Source: Gemmatimonadaceae bacterium (GTDB taxonomy: Bacteria; Gemmatimonadota; Gemmatimonadetes; Gemmatimonadales; Gemmatimonadaceae). Taken from it: 64,000 nt of DNA. The notes under the pieces were generated by a model. The model made no database searches. It was not told where the DNA came from and was given only the letters and a program-made list of their open reading frames with translations. This document shows, in pieces, positions 48,825 to 57,421 of this stretch (position 1 is its first letter; the number at the start of each line of letters is the position of its first letter). The stretch spans positions 1 to 64,000 of the forward strand of contig JADZDM010000021.1 of assembly GCA_020851035.1 (NCBI GenBank), read 5' to 3'. The position numbers and the translations under genes were made by a program.

Positions 48825-49553
48825 TCAGCGGACGGTGAAGGACTCGACGCGGGAGCGGATCTCGGAGCGGTCGGTGCCGCGGGCGCGGACGAACCAGCGA
48901 TAGGTGCCGCGCTTGAGGGTGGCGGCGGGGATCACGAGGCGGGTGGTGTGCGTGTCGCCGGTGAACACCGGGGCGTCGGAGGCATCGAGGACCTCGACGG
49001 TGTAGCGGTCGTCGGTGCGCAGCATCTTCCACGACAGCGTGATGGGCGCGGTGGCCGGCATCGGCGGCACGGCGAGCAGTTCCACGGCCGAGCCGGCGGA
49101 GCGGATCGCCTGGGCCGCCGTCTCCTGCTCCGGCAGGGTGTACACGTACCAGCTCGTGCCGGCGACGAGGATGAGCGAGGCGGCGAGGAGGATGGGCTTG
49201 AGTCCCGCCATCGCCCCCCGACCGCGAGGGGCCGCGGCGGCGAAGGCGCGCGATGCCGCGGGCTCGGCCTCCCGGCGGGTGAAATAGGCGTGGGGGGTGC
49301 CGGCCGTGCTGGCGCGTGCGGCCACGACATGGGCCAGCTCGCGGGCACCGGCCGGCGTGGCCAGGAGCTGCTCGATGACGGCCAGGCGTGCCTCGTCGGC
49401 AGCCTCGGGATCGGCGAGCACATCCAGCGACTCCGGCAGCCCCATCGAGGACGAGGCGCGCTCCGCGTCACGGGCCCAGCCGAACGCGTCGCGCAGCGCC
49501 GCGGGCATGGGCCCCGGATCACGGGGAAGCTGCAGGTCCTCAGGATTCGTCAT
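48825..49553 (-). CDS. Membrane-spanning anti-sigma-factor-like protein with periplasmic Fn3/Ig-like domain
   Basis: The 242-residue protein has a cytoplasmic N-terminal ~120 residues (helical, LDVLADPEAADEARLAVIEQ; no HxxxCxxC zinc motif), one membrane helix (LKPILLAASLILVAGTSWYVY) and a periplasmic domain. That domain, DRYTVEVLDASDAPVFTGDT and GTYRWFVRARG, matches the lipoprotein at 44021-44443. ATG 49553 overlaps the ECF sigma gene stop by 4 nt, the standard arrangement for a sigma/anti-sigma pair. The N-terminus would hold the sigma factor until the periplasmic domain senses a signal. The anti-sigma role is inferred from context and topology. Confidence 0.75.
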   Translation of the reverse strand: MTNPEDLQLPRDPGPMPAALRDAFGWARDAERASSSMGLPESLDVLADPEAADEARLAVIEQLLATPAGARELAHVVAARASTAGTPHAYFTRREAEPAASRAFAAAAPRGRGAMAGLKPILLAASLILVAGTSWYVYTLPEQETAAQAIRSAGSAVELLAVPPMPATAPITLSWKMLRTDDRYTVEVLDASDAPVFTGDTHTTRLVIPAATLKRGTYRWFVRARGTDRSEIRSRVESFTVR

Positions 49554-50104
49554 GCGTCACTCCCCCATTCGATCCCACGTGCCACCAGGTACTCGCGCAA
49601 GTCGGACAGCCCACGGTAGAGCAGGTTACGGGTCTTGGCTTCGGTCCAGCCCAGCAGCACCTCGATTTCGTCGCGACGATACCCGTCGAGGTGCAGCTTC
49701 ACCACTGCGCGCCGGGCCAGGCCAAGGGACTCCACACCCGACCGGACCACGGCCCCGAGCGACGCCGCCTCGACGTCGGCGTCGGGACCCGGCCCGGGAG
49801 CGGGCAGCGGGAGATCCTCGACCGGGTCGTGCGTCGCGGCGCGGCGGCGACGGCGCAGGAGATCCAGGACTGCCGTCGTGACCACGCGTTGGAGATAGGA
49901 CGCCGAAAGGCGCGAGATGTTCTCAGTCGACCCGCAGACCCGCCAGAGCCGGATCCGGACCTCCTGCTCGGCCTCCCCGATGTCACTTGGTGGCAGCCGG
50001 TACCGTGCGCCGGTGGCACGGATCGAGCCGGCGAACCGCCGGACGATGTCGTCCAGCAGCGCCGACAGCTCGCGATCATCGGGCGGGGCAGGCGGGGCGA
50101 GCAC
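49550..50104 (-). CDS. ECF-type RNA polymerase sigma factor
   Basis: The 184-residue protein has sigma-2 (LDDIVRRFAGSIRATGARYR, EAEQEVRIRLWRVCGS and RLSASYLQRVVTTAVLDLLR) and sigma-4 (LARRAVVKLHLDGYRRDEIE, VLLGWTEAKTRNLLYRGLSD) regions joined by a Pro/Gly-rich linker. It is short, with no sigma-3. GTG 50104 was chosen because homology starts at once. It is followed with a 4-nt overlap by the anti-sigma gene and lies 32 bp after fadJ on the same strand, so read-through from the fad genes is possible. Its regulon may include the CHAT gene beyond. Confidence 0.88.
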   Translation of the reverse strand: MLAPPAPPDDRELSALLDDIVRRFAGSIRATGARYRLPPSDIGEAEQEVRIRLWRVCGSTENISRLSASYLQRVVTTAVLDLLRRRRRAATHDPVEDLPLPAPGPGPDADVEAASLGAVVRSGVESLGLARRAVVKLHLDGYRRDEIEVLLGWTEAKTRNLLYRGLSDLREYLVARGIEWGSDA

Positions 50105-50136
50105 GGCCTCGCCCCCGTGGACTTCGGGCTGGTCAG

Positions 50137-52302
50137 TCAGACTGGCTTCCCCGTCTCGGGATAGAAGCGATCACCGCGCTCAGCCATGGCGCGCAGGCGT
50201 GCGGCCGCCTGGTACCGTCCGGGGAACAATCGCTCCAGACCATCGAGGGTGGCAACCACCCGGGCGGCCCCGAGGCGGTCGACGTAGCGGAACGGCCCGC
50301 CGCGGAAGGGCGGGAAGCCGATCCCGAAGACCGCGCCGATGTCGCCGTCGCGTGCCGAGCGCAGGATGCCATCCTCGAGGCAGAGCACGGCCTCGTTGAG
50401 CATCGCGTAGACGCAGCGCTGCACGATGTCCTCGGCGGGCACCACGGTGCGCTTCTGGCCGGTCGGCAGCAGCTCGTACACCGAGCCGTCCACGCCACCC
50501 TTCTTGCCGGCATCATCGTACGCATAGAACCCGCGACGGCCCTTGCGACCCAGCCGGCCCGCCTTGATCACGCGCTGGATCGACTCGTTCGGTGCCATCC
50601 GGCCACCAAAGGCCTCGGCCACGATCGCGCCGGCCTTTGTCGCCACGTCGAGCCCGACCTCGTCCACCAGCGTCACCGGGCCGACGGGGAAGCCGAACTT
50701 CACCAGCGCGTCATCGATCGCGTCGATCGCCACCCCCTCGTCCAGCAGCAGGCCGGCCGCATTCACGTACGGCGCGAGCACGCGGTTGGCGTAGAACCCC
50801 GGGCCGTCGCGCACCACGATCACCGTCTTGCCGAGCTTCCGGCCGTACGCCACCGCGCTCACCACCACCTGCGGATCGTTGCCGTCGTGGGTGATGACCT
50901 CCAGCAGCGGCATCTTGTGCACGGGCGAGAAAAAGTGCATGCCGAGCACGCGCTCGGGGCGCGCGCTGGCCACCGCGATGCGGCTGATCGGGATGGTGCT
51001 GGTGTTGCTGGCGATGATGGTGCGCGCCGGCACCACGTGCTCGAGCTCGCGCAGCACCTGCTGCTTCACCTGCAGGTCCTCGAACACGGCCTCGATCACG
51101 AGGTCCACGTTGCCGAAGCCGGTGTAGTCGGTGGTGCCGCTGACGGCGAGCACGAGGTCGTCGAACTGGGTGCGCGTGATCTGCTTCTTCACCAGCTTCT
51201 CGCGGAGCACCTCGCGCACGGCGGCCAGGCCCTTCGCCACGCGGGTGGTGTCGGCATCCTTCATCCGCACGATGGTGCCCGCCGGGCTGGCGACGCTGGC
51301 GATGCCTGCCCCCATGAAGCCGGCACCGAGGATGCCCAGCCTGCCGATGGGCAGCGCCGCCGGCAGCGGCGTCACGTCCACGCCCATGTCGCGCTTGAGC
51401 GCGGTGGTGGCGAAGAAGAGGAACACCAGCTCCTGCGACTCCGGCGTCATGGCGAGCTCGCCGAAGAGCCGCGCCTCGGTCTGGTAGCCGTCACCGTCGC
51501 TGCTGTAGCCCGCGGCGACGGCATCGAGGGCCGCCAGCGGCGCGGGATAGAGCCCCTTCGTCTTCTCCAGCACGCCTTCCTTCGCCTTGCGGAAGACGAT
51601 CGCGCGGCCGATGGGGTTCTCGTCGAGCAGCATCTCGCCGGCGCCCTTCGGCTTCGCCTCGCGCCGGCGGGTGCCGGCCGCGAGCTCGGTGGCGCGCTGC
51701 AGTGCCACGCGCCGCAGGATGCTGGGATGCACCATCTCATCGACGAGGCCGAGCTGCAGCGCCTTCTTCGCGCGTACGGTCTTGCCGGTGAGGATCATGT
51801 CGAGCGCCGCCTGCAGCCCGATGAGCGCCGGGAGGCGCTGGGTGCCTCCGGCGCCGGGGATCAGGCCCAGTTGCACCTCGGGCAGCGAGAGCGAGGTCTT
51901 CGGGCTGTCGGAGGCGATGCGCCAGTGGCAGGCCAGCGCGAGCTCGGTGCCGCCGCCGAGGCAGCTGCCATGGATGGCGCAGACGACGGGCTTCCCGTCG
52001 GCGAGGCGCTGGAAGTCGGCATGACCGGCGCGGCAGGCCGCCTCGGCATCGGCCGCGGTGCGGAATCCGAGGAACGCCTCGATGTCGGCGCCGGCGATGA
52101 AGTTGTCGCGCTTGCCGCTGAGCACGACGGCCGCGCGGATGGCAGGGTCCCGTTGCACCCGCTCGAAGAGCCCGCGCAGCTCGTCCTGGGCGGCGGCAGT
52201 GAAGGTGTTCACCGGCACCGACGGGTCGTCGAAGGTGACCACGGCGATGCCCTGCTCCACCTCGAAGGTGAAGGCGGACGGCGTGTTGGCGGGTGCGGTC
52301 AT
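50137..52302 (-). CDS. fadJ: Fatty-acid oxidation multifunctional protein: enoyl-CoA hydratase/3-hydroxyacyl-CoA dehydrogenase
   Basis: The 721-residue protein has an N-terminal crotonase domain (GADIEAFLGF oxyanion region, GGGTELALACHWRIA, PEVQLGLIPGAGGTQRLP with the catalytic Glu residues) and a C-terminal NAD-dependent dehydrogenase (GILGAGFMGAGIASVAS, then SNTSTIPIS, GMHFFSPVHKMPLLEVI with the catalytic His, and GFYANRVLAPY). It hydrates enoyl-CoA and oxidises the 3-hydroxy product in the cytoplasm. The thiolase gene lies 16 bp upstream, giving a complete beta-oxidation cycle core. Length is typical of FadJ/FadB. Confidence 0.94.
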   Translation of the reverse strand: MTAPANTPSAFTFEVEQGIAVVTFDDPSVPVNTFTAAAQDELRGLFERVQRDPAIRAAVVLSGKRDNFIAGADIEAFLGFRTAADAEAACRAGHADFQRLADGKPVVCAIHGSCLGGGTELALACHWRIASDSPKTSLSLPEVQLGLIPGAGGTQRLPALIGLQAALDMILTGKTVRAKKALQLGLVDEMVHPSILRRVALQRATELAAGTRRREAKPKGAGEMLLDENPIGRAIVFRKAKEGVLEKTKGLYPAPLAALDAVAAGYSSDGDGYQTEARLFGELAMTPESQELVFLFFATTALKRDMGVDVTPLPAALPIGRLGILGAGFMGAGIASVASPAGTIVRMKDADTTRVAKGLAAVREVLREKLVKKQITRTQFDDLVLAVSGTTDYTGFGNVDLVIEAVFEDLQVKQQVLRELEHVVPARTIIASNTSTIPISRIAVASARPERVLGMHFFSPVHKMPLLEVITHDGNDPQVVVSAVAYGRKLGKTVIVVRDGPGFYANRVLAPYVNAAGLLLDEGVAIDAIDDALVKFGFPVGPVTLVDEVGLDVATKAGAIVAEAFGGRMAPNESIQRVIKAGRLGRKGRRGFYAYDDAGKKGGVDGSVYELLPTGQKRTVVPAEDIVQRCVYAMLNEAVLCLEDGILRSARDGDIGAVFGIGFPPFRGGPFRYVDRLGAARVVATLDGLERLFPGRYQAAARLRAMAERGDRFYPETGKPV

Positions 52303-52318
52303 GGCGGTGAGGAGGACA

Positions 52319-53614
52319 TCAGGCGCGTTCGATGATCATCGCGAAACCCAGGCCGCCCGCGGCGCAGACGGTGAGCATGCCGAACTGCCCGCCACGCCGC
52401 GCGAGTTCGTTGGCGAGCGTGGTGGTCACGCGGGCACCGGTGGCCCCGAACGGGTGCCCGATGGCAAGCGAGCCGCCCATCACGTTCAGCTTGGCCCGGT
52501 CGACCTCCCCGAGCGGCTGTGACAGGCCGGCGCGGGCCGCCCACTCCGGGCTCTCGAAGCCGCGCAGGTTGCTGAGCACCTGGGCGGCGAAGGCCTCGTG
52601 CATTTCGATCAGGTCGAGGTCGCGCAGCGTGAGGCCGGCGCGCTGCAGGGCGCGCGGCGCAGCGATGACGGGCGCCTGGAGGAGCTGCGCACCCGGATCG
52701 ACGGCGGCGCTGGCGTACGAGCGGATGTAGGCCAGCGGCGTGTAGCCGAGCGCGGCGGCCTTCTCCTCGCTCATCAGCAGCACGGCACCGGCGCCGTCGG
52801 TGAGCGGCGAGGCGTTGCCGGCGGTGACGGTGCCGTACCGCTTGTCGAAGACCGGCTTGAGCGCGGCGAGCTGCTCGAGGGTGCCATCCTCGCGCACGCC
52901 GTTGTCGGTGGTGGCGATCTTCTCGTAGCGCGGCGGCACGTAGACCGGGAACATCTCCTGCGCCAGCCGCCCGTCACGCAGGCCGGCGGCGGCCAGCCGG
53001 TGCGAGCGGAGCGCGAACTCGTCCTGCTCCTGGCGCGAGATGTCGTTGAGCTTGGCCATCTTCTCGGCGCTCTGCCCCATCGTCTCGCCGGTGGACGGCT
53101 CGGCGATGGCGGGGGCCACGGGCACGAGGTCCTTCGGGCGGACGCGCGAGAAGGCGCTGAGCTTCTGGCTGAGGTTCTTCGCCTTGTTGGCGGACATCAG
53201 CACGTCGGAGAAGCCGGCCGAGTGCAGGATCGGCACGTTCGACAGCGACTCCGCGCCGCCGGCGATGACGCAGTCCATGTGGCCGAGGGCGATCTGGTCG
53301 GCGGCATCGGCGATGGCCTGGTTGGCGCTGGCGCAGGCGCGGCTCACCGACCAGGCGTCCACCGCCTTGGGCAGGAGCGGGATCAGCGAGACTTCGCGGG
53401 CGATGTTCGGCGCCTGCACGTTCTGGACGACCGTCCCGAAGACGACCGCGTCCACGTCGCTGCCGTTGAGGTTCGTCCGCTGCAGGAGCTCGGCGACACA
53501 GAGTCGGCCCAGCTCGATCGCGGAGAGCGACTTGTACAGGGTGCCCGCCTTGGCGAACGGGGTACGAACCCCGGTGACGATGGCCACGCGGCGCAGCGAT
53601 CCGATCGATGTCAT
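52319..53614 (-). CDS. fadI: Acetyl-CoA C-acyltransferase (3-ketoacyl-CoA thiolase), FadI type
   Basis: The 431-residue protein has the thiolase nucleophile Cys in SVSRACASANQAIADAAD, the central His in IEMHEAFAAQVLSNLRGF, NVMGGSLAIGHPFGATGAR and the C-terminal Cys motif VCAAGGLGFAMI. It cleaves 3-ketoacyl-CoA to acetyl-CoA. Length and the SKLSAFSRVRPKD-type insertion match the FadI group. Two Met codons compete: ATG 53620 and ATG 53614. I chose 53614 because TAAGTT directly upstream is exactly 6 nt from it, the spacing seen at other near-leaderless starts here. fadJ follows. Confidence 0.93.
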   Translation of the reverse strand: MTSIGSLRRVAIVTGVRTPFAKAGTLYKSLSAIELGRLCVAELLQRTNLNGSDVDAVVFGTVVQNVQAPNIAREVSLIPLLPKAVDAWSVSRACASANQAIADAADQIALGHMDCVIAGGAESLSNVPILHSAGFSDVLMSANKAKNLSQKLSAFSRVRPKDLVPVAPAIAEPSTGETMGQSAEKMAKLNDISRQEQDEFALRSHRLAAAGLRDGRLAQEMFPVYVPPRYEKIATTDNGVREDGTLEQLAALKPVFDKRYGTVTAGNASPLTDGAGAVLLMSEEKAAALGYTPLAYIRSYASAAVDPGAQLLQAPVIAAPRALQRAGLTLRDLDLIEMHEAFAAQVLSNLRGFESPEWAARAGLSQPLGEVDRAKLNVMGGSLAIGHPFGATGARVTTTLANELARRGGQFGMLTVCAAGGLGFAMIIERA

Positions 53615-53620
53615 TCCCAT

Positions 53621-53626
53621 AACTTA
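53621..53626 (-). promoter_or_regulatory. Candidate -10 element of near-leaderless fadIJ promoter
   Basis: TAAGTT on the minus strand (53626-53621) abuts ATG 53620 and is 6 nt upstream of ATG 53614. Transcription would begin at or next to the second ATG. Confidence 0.5.
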
Positions 53627-53697
53627 GCCGTCGGTGACTGGCCACTGCCACGCGCATCGCTCCCGGGCGCCGCGCCACCTTCCCGAACCGCATCGCC

Positions 53698-55368
53698 GTG
53701 TCACAGCCGTCTGCGCATCCGCCGGGCTCCCGCCTGCTGCCTGGCCTTGGCCAGCGGGGGGAGGCGTGGGCGCGCCTGCAGGGCGAGCCCTTCGACCTCC
53801 TGGTGGTGGGTGGCGGGATCACCGGTGCCGGTGTGGCGCGCGATGCGGCGCTGCGTGGCCTGCGCACGGCGCTGGTGGAGGCGGACGACTGGGCGAGCGG
53901 CACGTCGTCCCGTTCGTCGAGACTGGTGCACGGCGGCGTGCGGTACCTGGAGCATGGGCACCTGCACCTGGTGTTCGAGGCGAGCCGCGAGCGGCGGACG
54001 CTGCTGGCGATCGCGCCGCACCTCGTGCGCCCGCTGCGGTTCGTGTGGCCGGTGTATCGCGGCGCTCGCATCCCGCGCTGGAAGCTGCGCGCCGGGCTGC
54101 TGGCGTACGACGCGCTCTCGCTGTTCCGGAACGTGGGCCCGCACCATGGCGCGTCCCGGCGCGAGATCCTGCGGCGCGAGCGCGGACTGCGGCCGGAGGG
54201 GCTGGTGGGTGGCGCGGAGTACTGGGATGCCGCCACCGACGACGTGCGGCTGACGCTCGCGAACGTGCTGGCGGCTGCGGAGGCGGGCGCCGTGGCGCTC
54301 AACCACGCCCGGGTGGGCGGGTTCCTGCACGACGGTGGTGGCCGCCTGCGTGGCGCGTGCATCACGGACGGGGTGACGGGCGCATCGACCGACGTCGTGG
54401 CGCGGGTGGTCGTGAATGCCACCGGCCCCTGGAGCGACGTCACGCGCCGGCTGGACGATGGCGTCGCGCACGAGTCGGTGCTGGGGAGCAAGGGAGTGCA
54501 CATCGCCGTTGCCCGCGGCCTGGTTCCCGTCACCGATGCGCTCACGCTGCTGCACCCGTCGGATGGCCGTGTGTTCTTCATCCTGCCGTCGCCGGTGCAC
54601 ACGATCATCGGCACCACGGAGACGGCCGCCGAGTCGGGTCCGCACGAGGTGCGCGCCAGCCGGCGTGACGTGTCGTACCTGCTGGATGCGGCGAACCACT
54701 TCTTCCCGCAGGCGGCGCTCTCACCGGCCGACGTGATCAGCGCGTGGGCCGGCATCCGGCCGCTGGTGGCGCACGCCGACACGAGCGCGAACGACGCCTC
54801 GCGTGAGCACGAGATCGCCACGTCGGCCTCGGGGCTGGTCTCGATCACCGGCGGCAAGCTGACGACCTACCGGGCCATGGCCTCGGAGATCGTCGACGTG
54901 GTGGAGCGCGCGCTGGGTCGCGCCGCACCGACGCCGTCGATGACGGGCGAGGCGGCGCTCCCGGGAGCGGGTGACGAAGGACACGAGGCCGAGGTGCGAG
55001 CCGCGCGCGGGGTCATTCCGGAGTCCGAGACGGCGGACCAGCTCGTGCGCGCGTACGGCACTCGGTGGCGGCTGGTGTGGGGCCTGGTGGAGCGGGAGCC
55101 GCTGCTGGGCGACCGGCTGGACCCCGACCTGCCCTACATCCCGGCTGAGGTCCTGTGGGCCGCCGTGACGGAGGGGGCGTGGACGGTGGCCGACGTGCTG
55201 GTGCGACGGATGCCGATCGCATACGAGCGGCGCGATGCGGGCCGCGCGCTGGCGCCACAGGTGGCGGCGCTGCTGGGCCGCGTGCACGGGTGGGATGCGG
55301 CGACGGTGGATGCCGCGAGCGCGGCGTACGATGCAGAGGCGGCGCGGCTCTTCGCGATCGACGACTGA
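53698..55368 (+). CDS. glpD: Aerobic glycerol-3-phosphate dehydrogenase
   Basis: The 556-residue flavoprotein oxidises glycerol-3-phosphate to DHAP at the inner membrane and feeds electrons to quinone. The FAD site DLLVVGGGITGAGVARDAAL is followed by the GlpD-specific ASGTSSRSSRLVHGGVRYLE, later NATGPWSD, GSKGVHIAV, TIIGTTET and SITGGKLTTYRAMA. The C-terminal cap domain is complete. GTG 53698 starts 40 residues before the dinucleotide fold. It diverges from fadI. No glycerol kinase or facilitator gene is adjacent, so it may serve phospholipid-derived glycerol-3-phosphate together with the fad genes. Confidence 0.95.
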   Translation: MSQPSAHPPGSRLLPGLGQRGEAWARLQGEPFDLLVVGGGITGAGVARDAALRGLRTALVEADDWASGTSSRSSRLVHGGVRYLEHGHLHLVFEASRERRTLLAIAPHLVRPLRFVWPVYRGARIPRWKLRAGLLAYDALSLFRNVGPHHGASRREILRRERGLRPEGLVGGAEYWDAATDDVRLTLANVLAAAEAGAVALNHARVGGFLHDGGGRLRGACITDGVTGASTDVVARVVVNATGPWSDVTRRLDDGVAHESVLGSKGVHIAVARGLVPVTDALTLLHPSDGRVFFILPSPVHTIIGTTETAAESGPHEVRASRRDVSYLLDAANHFFPQAALSPADVISAWAGIRPLVAHADTSANDASREHEIATSASGLVSITGGKLTTYRAMASEIVDVVERALGRAAPTPSMTGEAALPGAGDEGHEAEVRAARGVIPESETADQLVRAYGTRWRLVWGLVEREPLLGDRLDPDLPYIPAEVLWAAVTEGAWTVADVLVRRMPIAYERRDAGRALAPQVAALLGRVHGWDAATVDAASAAYDAEAARLFAIDD

Positions 55369-55383
55369 GCCGCGCAGCCGCGA

Positions 55384-55863
55384 TCAGTCCATCAGCTCGA
55401 GCTGATGGAAGGTGAGCAGCTCGACGATCTTCAGCCGGCGGGTGCGGGCCGGGAGCTTGAGCAGCGCCATGTCGCCGATGGCCTTGTTCTGCAGTGCGAG
55501 CCCGATCGGCGACGACATGCTCACCTGCCCGTCGATCAGTTCCCCGCCGTCGCCGAACACCAGTTCGTACACCTCGCGCTCCTCGGAGACGAGATCCTCC
55601 ACCGTGACGCGGCTGCCGAGTCCCACGCGATCGGTGGGGATCTGCGTGATGTCGATGTCGGAGAGCTTGGAGAGGCGCTGCACGAGCTGCCCGAGGCGCG
55701 CCTGCACGAAGCGCTGGCGCTCGAGGGCGGCCTTATACTCACTGTTCTCGCGCAGGTCGCCGTGATCCACCGCCTTCTTGATTTCCTGCGGGAGCGTGAC
55801 GGTCAGCTCATGCCGCAGCTTGGCGACTTCGCTCGAGAGCTTTTCCTTGAGGGCTTCGATCAT
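55384..55863 (-). CDS. greA: Transcript cleavage factor GreA-like
   Basis: The 159-residue protein has an N-terminal coiled coil (MIEALKEKLSSEVAKLRHEL) with the acidic tip DHGDLRENSEYKAALERQRF and a C-terminal FKBP-like domain (VGLGSRVTVEDLVSEEREVY, SPIGLALQNKAIGDMALLKL). It enters the RNA polymerase secondary channel to rescue backtracked complexes. The tip keeps the acidic residues that position Mg2+. ATG 55863 starts the coiled coil. It is convergent with glpD; GACTGA (55363-55368) and TCAGTC (55384-55389) at the two stops form a small inverted repeat. Confidence 0.93.
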   Translation of the reverse strand: MIEALKEKLSSEVAKLRHELTVTLPQEIKKAVDHGDLRENSEYKAALERQRFVQARLGQLVQRLSKLSDIDITQIPTDRVGLGSRVTVEDLVSEEREVYELVFGDGGELIDGQVSMSSPIGLALQNKAIGDMALLKLPARTRRLKIVELLTFHQLELMD

Positions 55864-56000
55864 GGACCAACCGTTGCTGCACGGGGGAAACGACTTCGCC
55901 CGGCCATCGGGGCCGGGCGGAAACGGGAACCTACGGCGCGCGGATTCCGCGCACAATCAGCGCGCGGCCGGCGCCAGCCAGGGCCGGGCCAGGCCGGTCA

Positions 56001-56798
56001 GTGGTTGAGCAGATAGTGCATGCCGGGGTGACGGAGTGGAAGTTCTCCACCCGTCGCAGCCGCCTGATCGGATACACCGCGAGCGCGTTCCTCACCGCCG
56101 ACGGGGTGCTGGTCGACACGGGAATCCCGGCAAGGCGCGCGGAACTGGAGGCACTGCTGGACCGGCACCCGGTGCGCGGCGTGATGGTCACGCACCACCA
56201 CGAGGACCACGCCGGGAACGTGGAGGCGGTGGCGCGTCGCGGCCTTCCACTCTGGCTGCCCGCCGCCACGCGTCCGCTGGTGACCGCGGTGGCACCGATC
56301 CGGCTCTACCGGAGCCTCACCTGGACGCCGATGCCGCCGCTGGTGACACCCGAGGAGGCGTTCGTGCCCGACTCCCTGGTGCCGGTGGCAACGCCGGGGC
56401 ACAGCGTCGATCACCACGCCTTCTGGGATGGAAGCACGCGCACCCTGTTCTCGGGTGACCTGTTCCTGGGCGTGAAGGTCCGCATCGCGCACCATGACGA
56501 GGACCCATGGACGCTGCTGGCCTCGCTCGAGCGCGCTGCCGCTCTGGAACCACTGCGGCTCTTCGACGCCCATCGCGGGCTGGTGCCCGATGCCGCGGCC
56601 GCGCTGCGCGCGAAGGCGGCGTGGACGCGTGACCTCATCACCCGCATCGCGCACCGGATCGACCGCGGCGACAGCGATGCCCGGATCCTGCGCGAGCAGC
56701 TCGGCGGCGAGTCGATGACCGGGCGAGCCAGCTTCGGCGAGTACTCGCGGCGCAACCTCGTGGCGGCGGTGCGGCGCCGGCCTCGCGACCAGCGCTGA
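56001..56798 (+). CDS. Metallo-beta-lactamase-fold hydrolase
   Basis: The 265-residue protein has the dinuclear zinc motifs VMVTHHHEDHAGN (HxHxDH-type, here HHEDH), ATPGHSVDH, LFSGDLFLG and LFDAHRGLV. The fold is that of soluble glyoxalase II-like hydrolases. Substrate is unknown: thioesters, lactones or phosphodiesters are all possible. GTG 56001 is used because the start strand (YTASAFLTADGVLVDTGIPA) follows closely. It stands alone and is convergent with the cytochrome c gene; a 6-bp hairpin (56802-56816) lies between. Confidence 0.88.
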   Translation: MVEQIVHAGVTEWKFSTRRSRLIGYTASAFLTADGVLVDTGIPARRAELEALLDRHPVRGVMVTHHHEDHAGNVEAVARRGLPLWLPAATRPLVTAVAPIRLYRSLTWTPMPPLVTPEEAFVPDSLVPVATPGHSVDHHAFWDGSTRTLFSGDLFLGVKVRIAHHDEDPWTLLASLERAAALEPLRLFDAHRGLVPDAAAALRAKAAWTRDLITRIAHRIDRGDSDARILREQLGGESMTGRASFGEYSRRNLVAAVRRRPRDQR

Positions 56799-56834
56799 CG
56801 GACCGGCGAGGCCGGTTACGTCAGGCCGGTGCCG

Positions 56835-57332
56835 TCACCGGATGGCGCGCAGCTCGGCCGCGGTCCACGGGGTGGTGCGGGACGCGAACCGGGCGCGGGT
56901 GGCGCGGACCTGGGCGGCGGTGATGGGCGCCGCCCTGTTGCCCCACTGGCTGCGAGCATACGTGAGCGTGGCGGCCAGGTCCTCGTCGTTCAGGACGCCG
57001 CCCCACGGCATCATGGCGCTGTTGAACTTCGCGCCCTTGACGGTGATCTCGCCCTGCAGGCCATGCAGGACGATGGCGATCGGGATGTCGGGGCGTCCGT
57101 TCAGCCACTCCGAGCCGGCGAGCGGCGGGAAGGCTCCAGGCAGGCCCTGCCCTGTGGCCTGATGGCAGACGGCACAGACCTCGGCGTACTTGTTGACCGG
57201 CGGCAGCGGGGCGACGGCGTGCACGGCCGGCGCCTCGGCGGCGACGGCGGGACGATCGCTGAGGCCGAGGAGTGCCACGGCTCCGCAGAGGCCGGCGCCA
57301 AGGAGCAGGGAGCGAGTGACGGAAGCGGTCAT
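56835..57332 (-). CDS. Secreted class I cytochrome c (copy A)
   Basis: The 165-residue product has a signal peptide (LLLGAGLCGAVALLGLS) and one haem-c site, CAVCH, in YAEVCAVCHQATGQGLPGAF. The block PLAGSEWLNGRPDIPIAIVLHG and a distal Met-containing segment (FNSAMMPWGG) follow. It shuttles electrons in the periplasm or donates to an oxidase or dehydrogenase. A close relative lies at 59298-59819; both share the C-terminal WTAAELRAIR/WSPAELAPLR pattern. Between them are CcmH-like and copper chaperone genes. Confidence 0.88.
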   Translation of the reverse strand: MTASVTRSLLLGAGLCGAVALLGLSDRPAVAAEAPAVHAVAPLPPVNKYAEVCAVCHQATGQGLPGAFPPLAGSEWLNGRPDIPIAIVLHGLQGEITVKGAKFNSAMMPWGGVLNDEDLAATLTYARSQWGNRAAPITAAQVRATRARFASRTTPWTAAELRAIR

Positions 57333-57421
57333 GTGCGTGGCCGGAGAATGGACCAGTGAAACGGCGGCGGGGCGCAGTCTATCGGCGCGTGTCCCGTCCT
57401 GTCGATGGGGATACGGGGCGT

